Positions 1 through 7,486 of a stretch of DNA of 64,000 bases are shown here, one piece after another. Below the pieces are notes generated by a model. The model saw only the letters and a program-made list of their open reading frames with translations. It was not told where the DNA came from and ran no database searches. Numbering within the stretch: the stretch's first letter is position 1; each line of letters opens with the position of its first letter. A program made the position numbers and the translations under genes. Source of the DNA: JACVRW01 sp034664085 (GTDB taxonomy: Bacteria > Actinomycetota > Thermoleophilia > Solirubrobacterales > Thermoleophilaceae). Location of the stretch: positions 1-64,000 of the forward strand of contig JAXDII010000010.1 of NCBI GenBank assembly GCA_034664085.1. Reading direction: 5' to 3'.

Positions 1-109
1 AGAGCTCGCGGGCGACGGGGTGGTCGAGGAGCTGGTGCGCATGCTGGGCGCCGAGGCCTCCGACGGCGCAGCCCGCAAGCACGCCAAGCAGTTGCTGGCC
101 GCGGCGTGA
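1..109 (+). CDS. recN: DNA repair protein RecN, C-terminal end (partial)
   Basis: Only the last 35 codons are in the window, read from base 2 to the TGA at 107-109. The fragment has a VVEELVRMLGA stretch followed by an ARKHAKQLL ending, which matches the usual C-terminal helix pattern of RecN, the SMC-like ATPase of double-strand break repair. Its position directly before pyrG fits the actinobacterial tlyA-ppnK-recN-pyrG order. The fragment is short, so the call rests on this pattern plus synteny. Confidence 0.65.
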   Translation, partial: ELAGDGVVEELVRMLGAEASDGAARKHAKQLLAAA

Positions 110-169
110 GCGCCCGCAGCCCAGGCATCAGCGGGGGTCCGGGGGCGCGAGCCCCCGGCTGCCATCCAC

Positions 170-210
170 GTGGGCAGGAAACGACCGAATGCGGGACGTT
201 TGCTGCCCAC
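170..210. repeat. Inverted repeat, 14-bp arms with 13-nt spacer
   Basis: GTGGGCAGGAAACG at 170-183 is the reverse complement of 197-210 except for one base. The spacer 184-196 is 13 nt and contains CCG-AATG-CGG. It lies between the first and second repeat copies of cluster 1. Two similar elements with the same spacer length lie at 19396-19432 and 19500-19536. Confidence 0.7.
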
Positions 211-576
211 CTGGCGGAGAGGGGCGGCGGTGGGCTGTGGTTTGCGTCATATGCGCGCCGCTGGCCGCCCACCGCCGGCCGGGGGCATCGGCCAGGCATC
301 AGCGGGGGTCCGGGGGCGCGGGCCTGCGCTCGCGCCGCAGCCGGCCGGCCAGGCATCAGCGGGGGTCCCGGAGCGCGGGCCTGCGCTCGCGCCGCAGCCG
401 GCCGGCCAGGAACCAGCGGGGGTCCGGGGGCGCGAGCCCCGGGTGCCATTACCGGCCGGCCAGAAATCCGGGGGCCCGGGAAAGCGAGCCCGGCGCGGCC
501 AGCAAACCGGCCAGGAATCAGCGGGGGTCCGGGGGCGCGAGCCCCCGGCTGCCATCCCTTCCGCCCGGTCGATCGT

Positions 577-582
577 TACACT
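577..582 (+). promoter_or_regulatory. -10-like hexamer TACACT before pyrG
   Basis: TACACT fits the TAnnnT -10 pattern seen before many genes here. It ends 18 nt before the pyrG ATG, leaving room for a leader of only about 10 nt. No clear -35 is visible because the upstream DNA is the repeat cluster. Confidence 0.4.
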
Positions 583-600
583 CGATTTCCCAGAGCCTGA

Positions 601-2268
601 ATGCCGCAGACGCACCCGGAAACCCGATTTATCTTCATCACCGGCGGCGTCGTCTCCGCTCTTGGGAAGGGCATCGCGGCCGCCTCGCTGGGCCAGCTCC
701 TGGTCGCTCGCGGACTCTCCGTGACGATCCAGAAGTTCGACCCGTACATCAACGTGGACCCGGGCACGATGAGCCCGTTCCAGCACGGCGAGGTGTTCGT
801 CACCGAGGACGGCGCCGAGACCGACCTCGATTTGGGCCACTACGAGCGGTTCACGGACGTCAACACGAGCCGCGCCTCCAACGCGACCGCGGGGGCGATC
901 TACAACTCCGTGATCCGGCGCGAGCGGCGCGGCGACTACCTCGGCGGCACCGTCCAGGTGATCCCGCACATCACGGACGAGATCAAGAACCGCATCCGGC
1001 TCGTCGCCGAGTCCACGGACGTCGACATCGTCATCACCGAGATCGGCGGCACGGTGGGGGACATCGAGTCGCTGCCGTTCCTCGAGGCGCTGCGCCAGTT
1101 CCACTCCGACCTCGGGCGCGACCGCTGCATGTTCGTCCACCTCACGCTGGTGCCGTTCCTCGGCCACGCGGGCGAGCTGAAGACCAAGCCCACCCAGCAC
1201 TCGGTGCAGGAGCTGCGCCGCATCGGCATCCAGCCGGACATGGTGATGTGCCGCTCCGAGGAGGCGCTGGGCACGGAGATCCGCGAGAAGATCGCCCTGT
1301 TCGCGAACCTGCCGGTGCCGTCGGTGGTGTCGGCCCGCGACGTCGACTCGATCTACAAGGTCCCGCTCGAGTTCGAGCACGAGGGCGTGGCCGAGCGAGT
1401 GCTGGGCCACTTCGGCATCGAGGCGCCCGCGCCGGACCTGTCCGACTGGCAGGAGCTGGTGAAGCGCGTCGGCTCCGCCACCACCTCGGTGCGCATCGCG
1501 CTGGTCGGCAAGTACAACCAGCTCGCGGACGCCTACCTGTCGGTGATCGAGGCGCTCAACCACGCCGGCACTTTCCACGGCGGCAAGGTCGACGTGCACT
1601 GGGTCGACTCGGAGCGCCTCACCGAGGGCGAGGTCGAGGCCGAGCTCGCCACCTGCGACGGCATCCTGGTCCCGGGCGGCTTCGGCGTGCGCGGCATCGA
1701 GGGCAAGATCAGGGCAGCCCGCTTCGCGCGCGAGCAGGACGTTCCGTACCTCGGCATCTGCCTCGGCATGCAGATCGCCGTCTCTGAGTTCGCCCGCCAC
1801 GTGGCGGACATGGAGGGGGCCAACTCGACCGAGTTCGACCCCGAGACGCCCTACCCCGTGATCGACCTCCTGCCGGAGCAGAAGGAGGTCCGCGACATGG
1901 GTGGCACGATGCGCCTGGGCGCCGACCCGGTCAAGCTCCACGACGACACGCGCGCCCGCGAGATCTACGGCGAGGCTGTCATCTACGAGCGCCACCGCCA
2001 TCGCTACGAGGTGAACAACCACCTGCGCAAGCGGCTCGAGCAGGCCGGGCTCGTGTTCAGCGGCACCTCGCCCGACGACCGGCTGGTCGAGGTCGTGGAG
2101 CTGCCCGATCACCCCTTCTTCGTCGCGTCGCAGTACCACCCCGAGTTCAAGTCTCGCCCGCTGCGCCCGCAGCCTCTCTTCCGCGACTTCGTGGGAGCCG
2201 CGATCGAGCGTGCACGTGAGCGCGCGCCCGAGGTGGAGCCCGCGGTGCACGCCGAGACGCACGCCTGA
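601..2268 (+). CDS. pyrG: CTP synthase
   Basis: Converts UTP to CTP using ATP and glutamine-derived ammonia, the last step of pyrimidine nucleotide synthesis. The 555-aa length is normal. The N-terminal synthase domain opens with ITGGVVSALGKG and contains FDPYINVDPGTMSP. The C-terminal class I glutaminase domain has the nucleophile C387 (GICLGMQ) and H513/E515 in QYHPEF. The ATG at 601 starts directly before the conserved first strand. It follows recN across the repeat-filled gap and is 28 bp upstream of the M20 peptidase gene. Confidence 0.97.
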   Translation: MPQTHPETRFIFITGGVVSALGKGIAAASLGQLLVARGLSVTIQKFDPYINVDPGTMSPFQHGEVFVTEDGAETDLDLGHYERFTDVNTSRASNATAGAIYNSVIRRERRGDYLGGTVQVIPHITDEIKNRIRLVAESTDVDIVITEIGGTVGDIESLPFLEALRQFHSDLGRDRCMFVHLTLVPFLGHAGELKTKPTQHSVQELRRIGIQPDMVMCRSEEALGTEIREKIALFANLPVPSVVSARDVDSIYKVPLEFEHEGVAERVLGHFGIEAPAPDLSDWQELVKRVGSATTSVRIALVGKYNQLADAYLSVIEALNHAGTFHGGKVDVHWVDSERLTEGEVEAELATCDGILVPGGFGVRGIEGKIRAARFAREQDVPYLGICLGMQIAVSEFARHVADMEGANSTEFDPETPYPVIDLLPEQKEVRDMGGTMRLGADPVKLHDDTRAREIYGEAVIYERHRHRYEVNNHLRKRLEQAGLVFSGTSPDDRLVEVVELPDHPFFVASQYHPEFKSRPLRPQPLFRDFVGAAIERARERAPEVEPAVHAETHA

Positions 2269-2283
2269 GCGCGGCCGCCCAGG

Positions 2284-2289
2284 TAGCGT
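2284..2289 (+). promoter_or_regulatory. -10-like hexamer TAGCGT before M20 peptidase
   Basis: TAGCGT ends 7 nt before the GTG at 2297. This spacing predicts a leaderless or near-leaderless transcript and supports GTG 2297 over starts further upstream inside pyrG. Confidence 0.45.
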
Positions 2290-2296
2290 TCGTGGC

Positions 2297-3442
2297 GTGA
2301 CCGTCCGCTCGCTCCCAAGCGCCTCCGCCGCCGAGCGGGAGCGCCTGCTCGACGACTTCATTCGGCTGTGCGAGATCGAGAGCCCGTCGCGTCGGGAGCG
2401 TGCGGTCGCGGACGCGGTGCGCGCCGAGCTGGAGGCCCTCGGCCTCGAGGTCGAGGAGGACGACAGCGGCGTGGAGACGGGTTCCGATGCGGGCAACCTG
2501 CTCGCCCGGATAGCGGGCCCGGAGGGCGCCCGCACGATCCTGCTCTGCGCCCACCTCGACACCGTGCCCCTGGCCGGGCCGGTCGAGGTGGCGCGCGAGA
2601 ACGGCGTGCTGAGCAACCGGCACGAGGCCATCCTCGGCGCGGACAACAAGGCAGCGGTGGCCACGATCCTGGGCGCGGCGCGCCGGCTCGTGGCAGAGGG
2701 CGCGCCGGTGGGCGTCGAGCTGCTCTTCACGACCTGCGAGGAGCACGCGCTGGCCGGCGCCAAGGCCTTCGACCCGGCCCGGCTGCAGTCGGAGTTCGGG
2801 TACGTCTTCGACCACGCCTCGCCGGTCGGCGAGCTCGTCACCGCCTCGCCGACCTACTACCGGCTCGAGGCCGACTTCCACGGCAAGGCGGCCCACGCCG
2901 GGGTGCGGCCTGAGGCGGGCCACAACGCGATTGCCGCCGCGGCGAGCGCGATCGCCGCCATGCAGATCGGGCGGCTCGACGAGGGAACGACCGCGAACGT
3001 CGGCCAGATCGAGGGCGGCACCGCCGCCAACGTGGTTGCCGAGCGCTGCCGCGTCGTGCTGGAGACCCGCAGCCTCGACGACGCGCGAGCGGGCGAGGTC
3101 GTGAGCTCGATGGTCGACGCGATCTCCGAGGCGGCGAGCGACTCCGAGTGCGACGTGGAGACCACCGTCGAGCGGCTGTTCCGCGGCTACCGCCTGGCGC
3201 GCGGCGCGCCCGTGGTGGAGGCCGCGGTTGAGGCCCTGCGGGCCGCCGGCATCGAGCCGGCCTACATCAACACGGGCGGCGGCAGCGACGCCAACGCTCT
3301 GATCGCCGCGGGCCTCCCGGTGCTCAACGTCGCGAACGGCACGGAGCGCAACCACCAGCCCGACGAGTCGGTCACCGTCGACGCCCTCGAGACGATGCTG
3401 GACTTGACCCTCGGCATCGTCGCGGCGAGCGCCCGCGCCTGA
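2297..3442 (+). CDS. M20-family metallopeptidase (peptidase T-like)
   Basis: Predicted cytoplasmic zinc aminopeptidase or tripeptidase of 381 aa. Metal-ligand motifs of the M20 family appear in order: CAHLDTVPL, GADNKAA, TTCEEHALAG (catalytic Glu pair), FDHASP and a late His in ERNHQPDE. A dimerisation-type insert begins around DFHGKAAHAG. The frame stays open upstream into pyrG, but GTG 2297 is preferred because it avoids overlap and lies 7 nt after a -10-like hexamer. The Nudix gene follows after 3 bp, so the two are probably cotranscribed. Substrate is unknown. Confidence 0.85.
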   Translation: MTVRSLPSASAAERERLLDDFIRLCEIESPSRRERAVADAVRAELEALGLEVEEDDSGVETGSDAGNLLARIAGPEGARTILLCAHLDTVPLAGPVEVARENGVLSNRHEAILGADNKAAVATILGAARRLVAEGAPVGVELLFTTCEEHALAGAKAFDPARLQSEFGYVFDHASPVGELVTASPTYYRLEADFHGKAAHAGVRPEAGHNAIAAAASAIAAMQIGRLDEGTTANVGQIEGGTAANVVAERCRVVLETRSLDDARAGEVVSSMVDAISEAASDSECDVETTVERLFRGYRLARGAPVVEAAVEALRAAGIEPAYINTGGGSDANALIAAGLPVLNVANGTERNHQPDESVTVDALETMLDLTLGIVAASARA

Positions 3443-3445
3443 CCC

Positions 3446-3970
3446 GTGGCCTTCGAGCGCATCGACAGCGAGGTCGTCTGGGAGGGCCGCATCGCCACGG
3501 TGCGCGTCGACCGCTTCCGCTACGACGACGGCAAGGAGGCAGAGCGCGAGGTCGTTGCCCACCCCGGCGCGGTCGCGGTGGTGGCCCACGACGGCGAGCG
3601 GCTGTTCCTGGTGCGCCAGCCGCGCGAGGCGGTGGGGGAGCCGGCGCTGCTCGAGCTGCCCGCCGGGAAGCTCGACGAGGACGGTGAGAACCCGCTGGCG
3701 ACCGCCAAGCGCGAGCTCGCCGAGGAGATCGGCAAGGGCGCCCGCTCCTGGCGGCACCTGACCAGCTTCTACACCTCGCCCGGGTTCGCCGACGAGGAGT
3801 GCCACGTCTACCTGGCGACCGACCTCTACGACGAGAGCGCCGACGCCGGCGAGGACGAGCGCATCGAGATCGTCGAGGTGCCGCTGGGCGATCTGGACGG
3901 GGTGATCCAGGAGTGCCGCGACGCGAAGTCGCTGGCCGGATTGCTCTGGTTTCGCGCCTTCTGCGCGTGA
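3446..3970 (+). CDS. Nudix hydrolase, ADP-ribose pyrophosphatase type
   Basis: 174-aa enzyme expected to cleave ADP-ribose or a related nucleoside diphosphate derivative to AMP plus a phosphosugar. The Nudix box begins at G74 (GKLDEDG) and continues into KRELAEEIG, matching GX5EX7REUXEEXGU. The proline and LPAGK lead-in before the box is typical of ADPRase members. The GTG start lies 3 bp after the peptidase stop, indicating coupling. Exact substrate cannot be read from the sequence. Confidence 0.88.
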   Translation: MAFERIDSEVVWEGRIATVRVDRFRYDDGKEAEREVVAHPGAVAVVAHDGERLFLVRQPREAVGEPALLELPAGKLDEDGENPLATAKRELAEEIGKGARSWRHLTSFYTSPGFADEECHVYLATDLYDESADAGEDERIEIVEVPLGDLDGVIQECRDAKSLAGLLWFRAFCA

Positions 3971-4024
3971 CGCACACGTTGCAGCAGCAAGGGATGACCG
4001 CTGCTCGGACGAACCGAGTGTCCG

Positions 4025-4969
4025 ATGGCAACGATCGAGCAACCTCTCGTCGAGCGGCGCTTCGAGCATCTGGTGCTCGACTTCCTCTCATACCTGGAGT
4101 TCGAGCGCGGTCTGTCCCGCAACACGCTCGAGGCGTACCGCTGCGACCTGCTGCAGCTCGGCCGCTTCCTCGGGGAGCGGGACGTCTCGGCGCTGGACGC
4201 AAGCGCCGCTGACGTCGGCGACTTCCTGACGCGCCTCGCGACCGGCTACGACGACCACCGGCCCGCCTCGCCGGCGACGATCCACCGCAAGTCCGCCTGC
4301 CTGCGCTCGTTCTACCGGCACCTGCGCCGGGAGGGACTGCGCGAGTCCGACCCAACCGCCACGCTGAGCGCGCCGCGGCGCAGCCGCAAGCTGCCGCAGG
4401 TGCTCACGCGCGGGGAGGTCGAGACCCTGCTGTCGCAGCCGCGCGGCACCGATCCGTCCGCCCTGCGCGACCGGGCGCTGCTCGAGGTGATGTACGCCTC
4501 CGGCCTGCGCGCCTCCGAGGCGATCGGCCTCGAGCTGGGCGACGTGGACGGCGAGGAGCGGGTGCTGCGGGCCCGCGGCAAGGGGTCGAAGGAGCGGATC
4601 GTGCCGATCGGACAGGCGGCGCTGCGGGCGCTCAACGCCTACCTCGACCGCGGCCGCCCGAAGCTGGTCAAGCAGCTCCCCGAGGTGCACCTGTTCGTGA
4701 ACTTCCGCGGCGGCCAGCTGACCCGCCAGGGGCTCTACAAGATCGTGCGCCGCCACGCCACGACCGCCGGTCTCGCGGACCGGATGAGCCCGCACACGCT
4801 GCGCCACACCTTCGCCACCCACCTGCTGGCGGGCGGCTGCGACCTGCGCTCCGTGCAGGAGATGCTGGGCCACGCCGACGTCTCGACCACCCAGCTCTAC
4901 ACGCACCTGTCGAGCGAGCGGCTGAAGGACGTCTACTTCAAGGCCCACCCGCGGGCGACGGTCGCGTAG
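4025..4969 (+). CDS. xerD: Site-specific tyrosine recombinase XerD
   Basis: Resolves chromosome dimers at dif with XerC and FtsK. The 314-aa protein has an N-terminal SAM-like core-binding domain (about 10-110) and a C-terminal catalytic domain. Catalytic residues are visible: R162 in SGLRASE, H257 and R260 in HTLRHTF, H283 in LGHAD and nucleophile Y292 in TTQLYTH. The ATG is 54 bp after the Nudix gene. No adjacent attachment site or phage gene is seen, so this is the housekeeping recombinase, not an integrase. Confidence 0.92.
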   Translation: MATIEQPLVERRFEHLVLDFLSYLEFERGLSRNTLEAYRCDLLQLGRFLGERDVSALDASAADVGDFLTRLATGYDDHRPASPATIHRKSACLRSFYRHLRREGLRESDPTATLSAPRRSRKLPQVLTRGEVETLLSQPRGTDPSALRDRALLEVMYASGLRASEAIGLELGDVDGEERVLRARGKGSKERIVPIGQAALRALNAYLDRGRPKLVKQLPEVHLFVNFRGGQLTRQGLYKIVRRHATTAGLADRMSPHTLRHTFATHLLAGGCDLRSVQEMLGHADVSTTQLYTHLSSERLKDVYFKAHPRATVA

Positions 4970-4985
4970 CTGCCAAGATCGGGCC

Positions 4986-5828
4986 GTGCCCGAGCTGCCC
5001 GAGGTCGAGACGCTCCGACGCCAGCTGGCCCCTGCGCTCGAGGGCCGGCGCATCGAGCACGTGGAGGTGCGCGACCCGCGCTGGTGCGAACCCGCGCCGC
5101 CCGAGGCGATCGAGGACGCGGTCCGGGGCCGCCTGGTCGAGCACGTCGGCCGGCGCGGCAAGTACCTGATCGTGTCGCTGGAGGACGACGTCCACCTGGT
5201 CATGCACCTGCGTATGACGGGCAACCTGCTGCTCACCGAGGACCCCGAGGACCCCGCGCACCTGCGTGTGGCGATCGCGCTGGACTCGGGCGAGCGGCTG
5301 CTGTTCGTAGACGTCCGCCGCTTCGGCACCGGAGACGTGCTGCTCGGCAGCGACGCGCTCGCCGAGTACTTCGCCTCGCGCCTGGGGGTGGAGCCGCTCA
5401 GCCCCGACTTCACCGCCGAGGCGCTGCGCGCCATGGCCCGCGGCCGGAAGCAGCCGGTCAAGGCGTTCCTGCTCAGCCAGGAGCGGGTGGCGGGCGTCGG
5501 GAACATCTACGCGGACGAGGCGCTGTTTCGCGCCCGCATCCATCCGCTGCGGCCGGTCGGCTCGCTCAAGCGCGACCAGATCGAGGCGCTGCGCGCGGGA
5601 GTGGTCGAGTCCCTGGAGCTCGGCATCGACTCGAAGGGCGCCTCGATCGACGACTATCGGCACGTGGACGGCGCGCGCGGGACGTTCCAGGACCGCTTCC
5701 TGGTCCACACCCGCGCCGGCGAGCCCTGCCCGCGCTGCGGCACGACGATCGAGAAGCTGCGGGCGGCGGGGCGCGGAACCTACGTCTGCCCGGTCTGCCA
5801 GCGACGCCCGCGGGCCAAGCGGCGCTAG
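4986..5828 (+). CDS. mutM: Formamidopyrimidine-DNA glycosylase
   Basis: Base-excision repair enzyme removing 8-oxoguanine and formamidopyrimidines, with AP-lyase activity. The protein (280 aa) begins PELPEVETLRRQL, giving the catalytic Pro2 and Glu3 after Met removal. A Lys in the RGKYLI segment matches the beta-strand Lys of Fpg. The C-terminus has a CPRC...CPVC zinc finger. GTG 4986 is the only start that leaves Pro at position 2. It begins 16 bp after xerD. Confidence 0.95.
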   Translation: MPELPEVETLRRQLAPALEGRRIEHVEVRDPRWCEPAPPEAIEDAVRGRLVEHVGRRGKYLIVSLEDDVHLVMHLRMTGNLLLTEDPEDPAHLRVAIALDSGERLLFVDVRRFGTGDVLLGSDALAEYFASRLGVEPLSPDFTAEALRAMARGRKQPVKAFLLSQERVAGVGNIYADEALFRARIHPLRPVGSLKRDQIEALRAGVVESLELGIDSKGASIDDYRHVDGARGTFQDRFLVHTRAGEPCPRCGTTIEKLRAAGRGTYVCPVCQRRPRAKRR

Positions 5829-5855
5829 GCGCCCGACCCCAGCACCGGCGCTGAG

Positions 5856-6746
5856 ATGGCGATGATCCAGATCGAGGGGCTGAGCAAGCGGTTCGGCTCC
5901 GTGCAGGCGGTGAACGACCTGTCGTTCCAGGTCGATGCCGGGCGGGTGACCGGCTTCCTCGGTCCCAACGGCGCCGGCAAGAGCACGACGCTGCGCATGC
6001 TGCTCGGGCTGGTGCGCCCGAACGCGGGCCAGGCGACGTTCGACGGCACCCGCTACGAGGACCTCGAGCACCCGAGCGCCCAGGTGGGCGCGGTGCTGGA
6101 GGAGGCCAGCTTCCATCCGGGCCGCAGCGGGCGCAACCACCTGCGCGTGCTGGCCGCCGCCGGCGGCCACCCTCAGGAACGTGTCTCGGAGGTGCTCGCC
6201 CAGGTTGACCTGGCCCAGGCGGCGGACCGGCGCGTCAAGGGTTACTCCATGGGCATGCGCCAGCGGCTGGCGATCGCGGCCGCGCTGCTCGGCGACCCCG
6301 AGGTGCTGATCCTCGACGAGCCCGCCAACGGCCTGGACCCGCCCGGCATTCGCTGGATGCGCGACCTGCTGCGCGCCGAGGCGGCCCGCGGGCGAGCGGT
6401 GCTGGTGTCGAGCCACCTCCTCTCCGAGGTCGCCCAGAGCGTGGACGACCTCGTGGTGATCGCCAACGGCGAGCTGCGCGGCAGCGGTCCGCTCGAGCGC
6501 GTGCTCGGGGCCGGCGAGGCCGTCACGCGCGTGCGCTCGGCCGACGCGGACCGGCTGGCCGCGCTGCTGCGCGAGCAGCAGGTGGCCGTCGAGGCCGACG
6601 GGTCGGGCACGCTGCTCGTGCGCGGAGCGGCCCCAGAGCTGGTCGGCCGAGTGGCAGCCGAGCACGGCGTCGCCCTCGTGGAGCTCGTGGCGGTCTCGCG
6701 CTCGCTCGAGGATGCCTTCTTCGAGCTCACGGAGGGCGCCAAGTGA
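5856..6746 (+). CDS. ABC transporter ATP-binding protein
   Basis: ATPase subunit (296 aa) of a type-2 exporter. Walker A is GPNGAGKST, the signature is YSMGMRQRLA, and Walker B is VLILDEPANGLDP. The C-terminal third resembles the extra domain of DrrA/CcmA-like drug or lipid exporters. It overlaps the permease gene by 4 bp (GTGA). ATG 5856 or ATG 5862 could both serve as start. Substrate is unknown. Confidence 0.9.
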   Translation: MAMIQIEGLSKRFGSVQAVNDLSFQVDAGRVTGFLGPNGAGKSTTLRMLLGLVRPNAGQATFDGTRYEDLEHPSAQVGAVLEEASFHPGRSGRNHLRVLAAAGGHPQERVSEVLAQVDLAQAADRRVKGYSMGMRQRLAIAAALLGDPEVLILDEPANGLDPPGIRWMRDLLRAEAARGRAVLVSSHLLSEVAQSVDDLVVIANGELRGSGPLERVLGAGEAVTRVRSADADRLAALLREQQVAVEADGSGTLLVRGAAPELVGRVAAEHGVALVELVAVSRSLEDAFFELTEGAK

Positions 6747-7486
6747 CCCCCCTGCTGCGCGCCGAGCTGATCAAGCTGCGCACCACGCGCACGTTCCTGG
6801 CGCTCGCGGCCGCCACGGTCGGCACGTCGCTGCTGATCACCGGCCTCGTGAGCACGCTGTCCGAGCCGACCGAGGAGTCGGTGCTGGTCGACGTCTTCAA
6901 CTCCGACACGACCGGGCTGTTCATCCTCGTCCTGGCGATCGTGGGCATCACCGGGGAGTGGCGCCACCGCACGATCACCAGCTCGCTGCTCGCCGCGCCC
7001 GACCGGATGCGCTTCCTCGCGGCAAAGACGCTCGCGTTCTCGGCCGCCGGTGTGGTGCTCTCGCTGCTGGTTTCGGTCGCGGTGGTGATCCTGGGCTTCG
7101 CCATCCTCTCGGTGCGCGACCTCCCGACCCCGGAGCTCGGCGAGCTGCTCGCGCAGATCGGCCGCAACGCGATCGTTGCCGGGCTGCTCGGCGCCCTGGG
7201 CGTGGCGATCGGCACGCTGGTGCGCAACCAGCCGGTGGCCATAGTCGGCGTTCTGCTGATGGGCTTCGCGATCGAGCCCGCGGTCATCGCGCTCGCGCCC
7301 GACGTGGGGCGCTTCGGCCCGATGGTGGCGCTGCCGACCGGCGTCACCGGTGTTGACGAGGGGGACGCCGGGCTGGGCGACGTGGACCTGCTGTCGCCCG
7401 TGCTCGCGGCCCTGGCGATGCTGGCGTGGATCGGCGCGCTGTTCTCGGTTGGCGCCTGGCTGCTGCGCCGCCGCGACGTCGACTAG
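6743..7486 (+). CDS. ABC-2 type transporter permease
   Basis: 247-aa integral membrane partner of the preceding ATPase. The N-terminus LLRAELIKLRTTRTF is the usual amphipathic lead of ABC-2 permeases, followed by about six hydrophobic segments. The GTG start overlaps the ATPase stop. Its TAG stop shares the palindrome CTAG (7483-7486) with the stop of the P450 gene on the other strand, so the two genes end tail to tail with no gap. Confidence 0.85.
   Translation: MTPLLRAELIKLRTTRTFLALAAATVGTSLLITGLVSTLSEPTEESVLVDVFNSDTTGLFILVLAIVGITGEWRHRTITSSLLAAPDRMRFLAAKTLAFSAAGVVLSLLVSVAVVILGFAILSVRDLPTPELGELLAQIGRNAIVAGLLGALGVAIGTLVRNQPVAIVGVLLMGFAIEPAVIALAPDVGRFGPMVALPTGVTGVDEGDAGLGDVDLLSPVLAALAMLAWIGALFSVGAWLLRRRDVD

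Larger units (their letters stand above)
110..600 (+). repeat. Intergenic repeat cluster 1 (six copies of a GNRA-hairpin repeat)
   Basis: This 491-bp gap holds no convincing gene. It carries about six copies of a unit starting GCC AGG (A/C)ATC AGC and continuing into a G-rich then C-rich arm, at about 120-167, 291-347, 348-404, 405-450, 459-500 (diverged) and 509-557. In the best copies (hairpins at 139-158 and 529-548) CCGGGGGC pairs with GCCCCCGG around a GCGA loop. Copies two and three form a 57-bp direct tandem with two differences. The same family recurs at 16376-16490 and 19566-19818. Open frames through the unit give Gly/Arg/Pro-rich nonsense and are not coding. Confidence 0.85.

Noticed and set aside
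110..600. Possible CRISPR array
   Set aside because: Units are unevenly spaced, diverged, partly adjacent, and lack unique spacers of constant length; no cas gene is nearby.
247..2841. Long minus-strand frame across the repeat cluster and pyrG
   Set aside because: Antisense of pyrG and the M20 peptidase, and it continues through repeats that encode only Gly/Arg/Pro-rich sequence.
4005..4019. Short hairpin CTCGG/CCGAG before xerD
   Set aside because: A 5-bp stem without further structure is not distinguishable from background here.
4025..4969. Integrase of a mobile element
   Set aside because: Size, motifs and housekeeping neighbours fit XerD; no attachment repeats or phage genes are visible.
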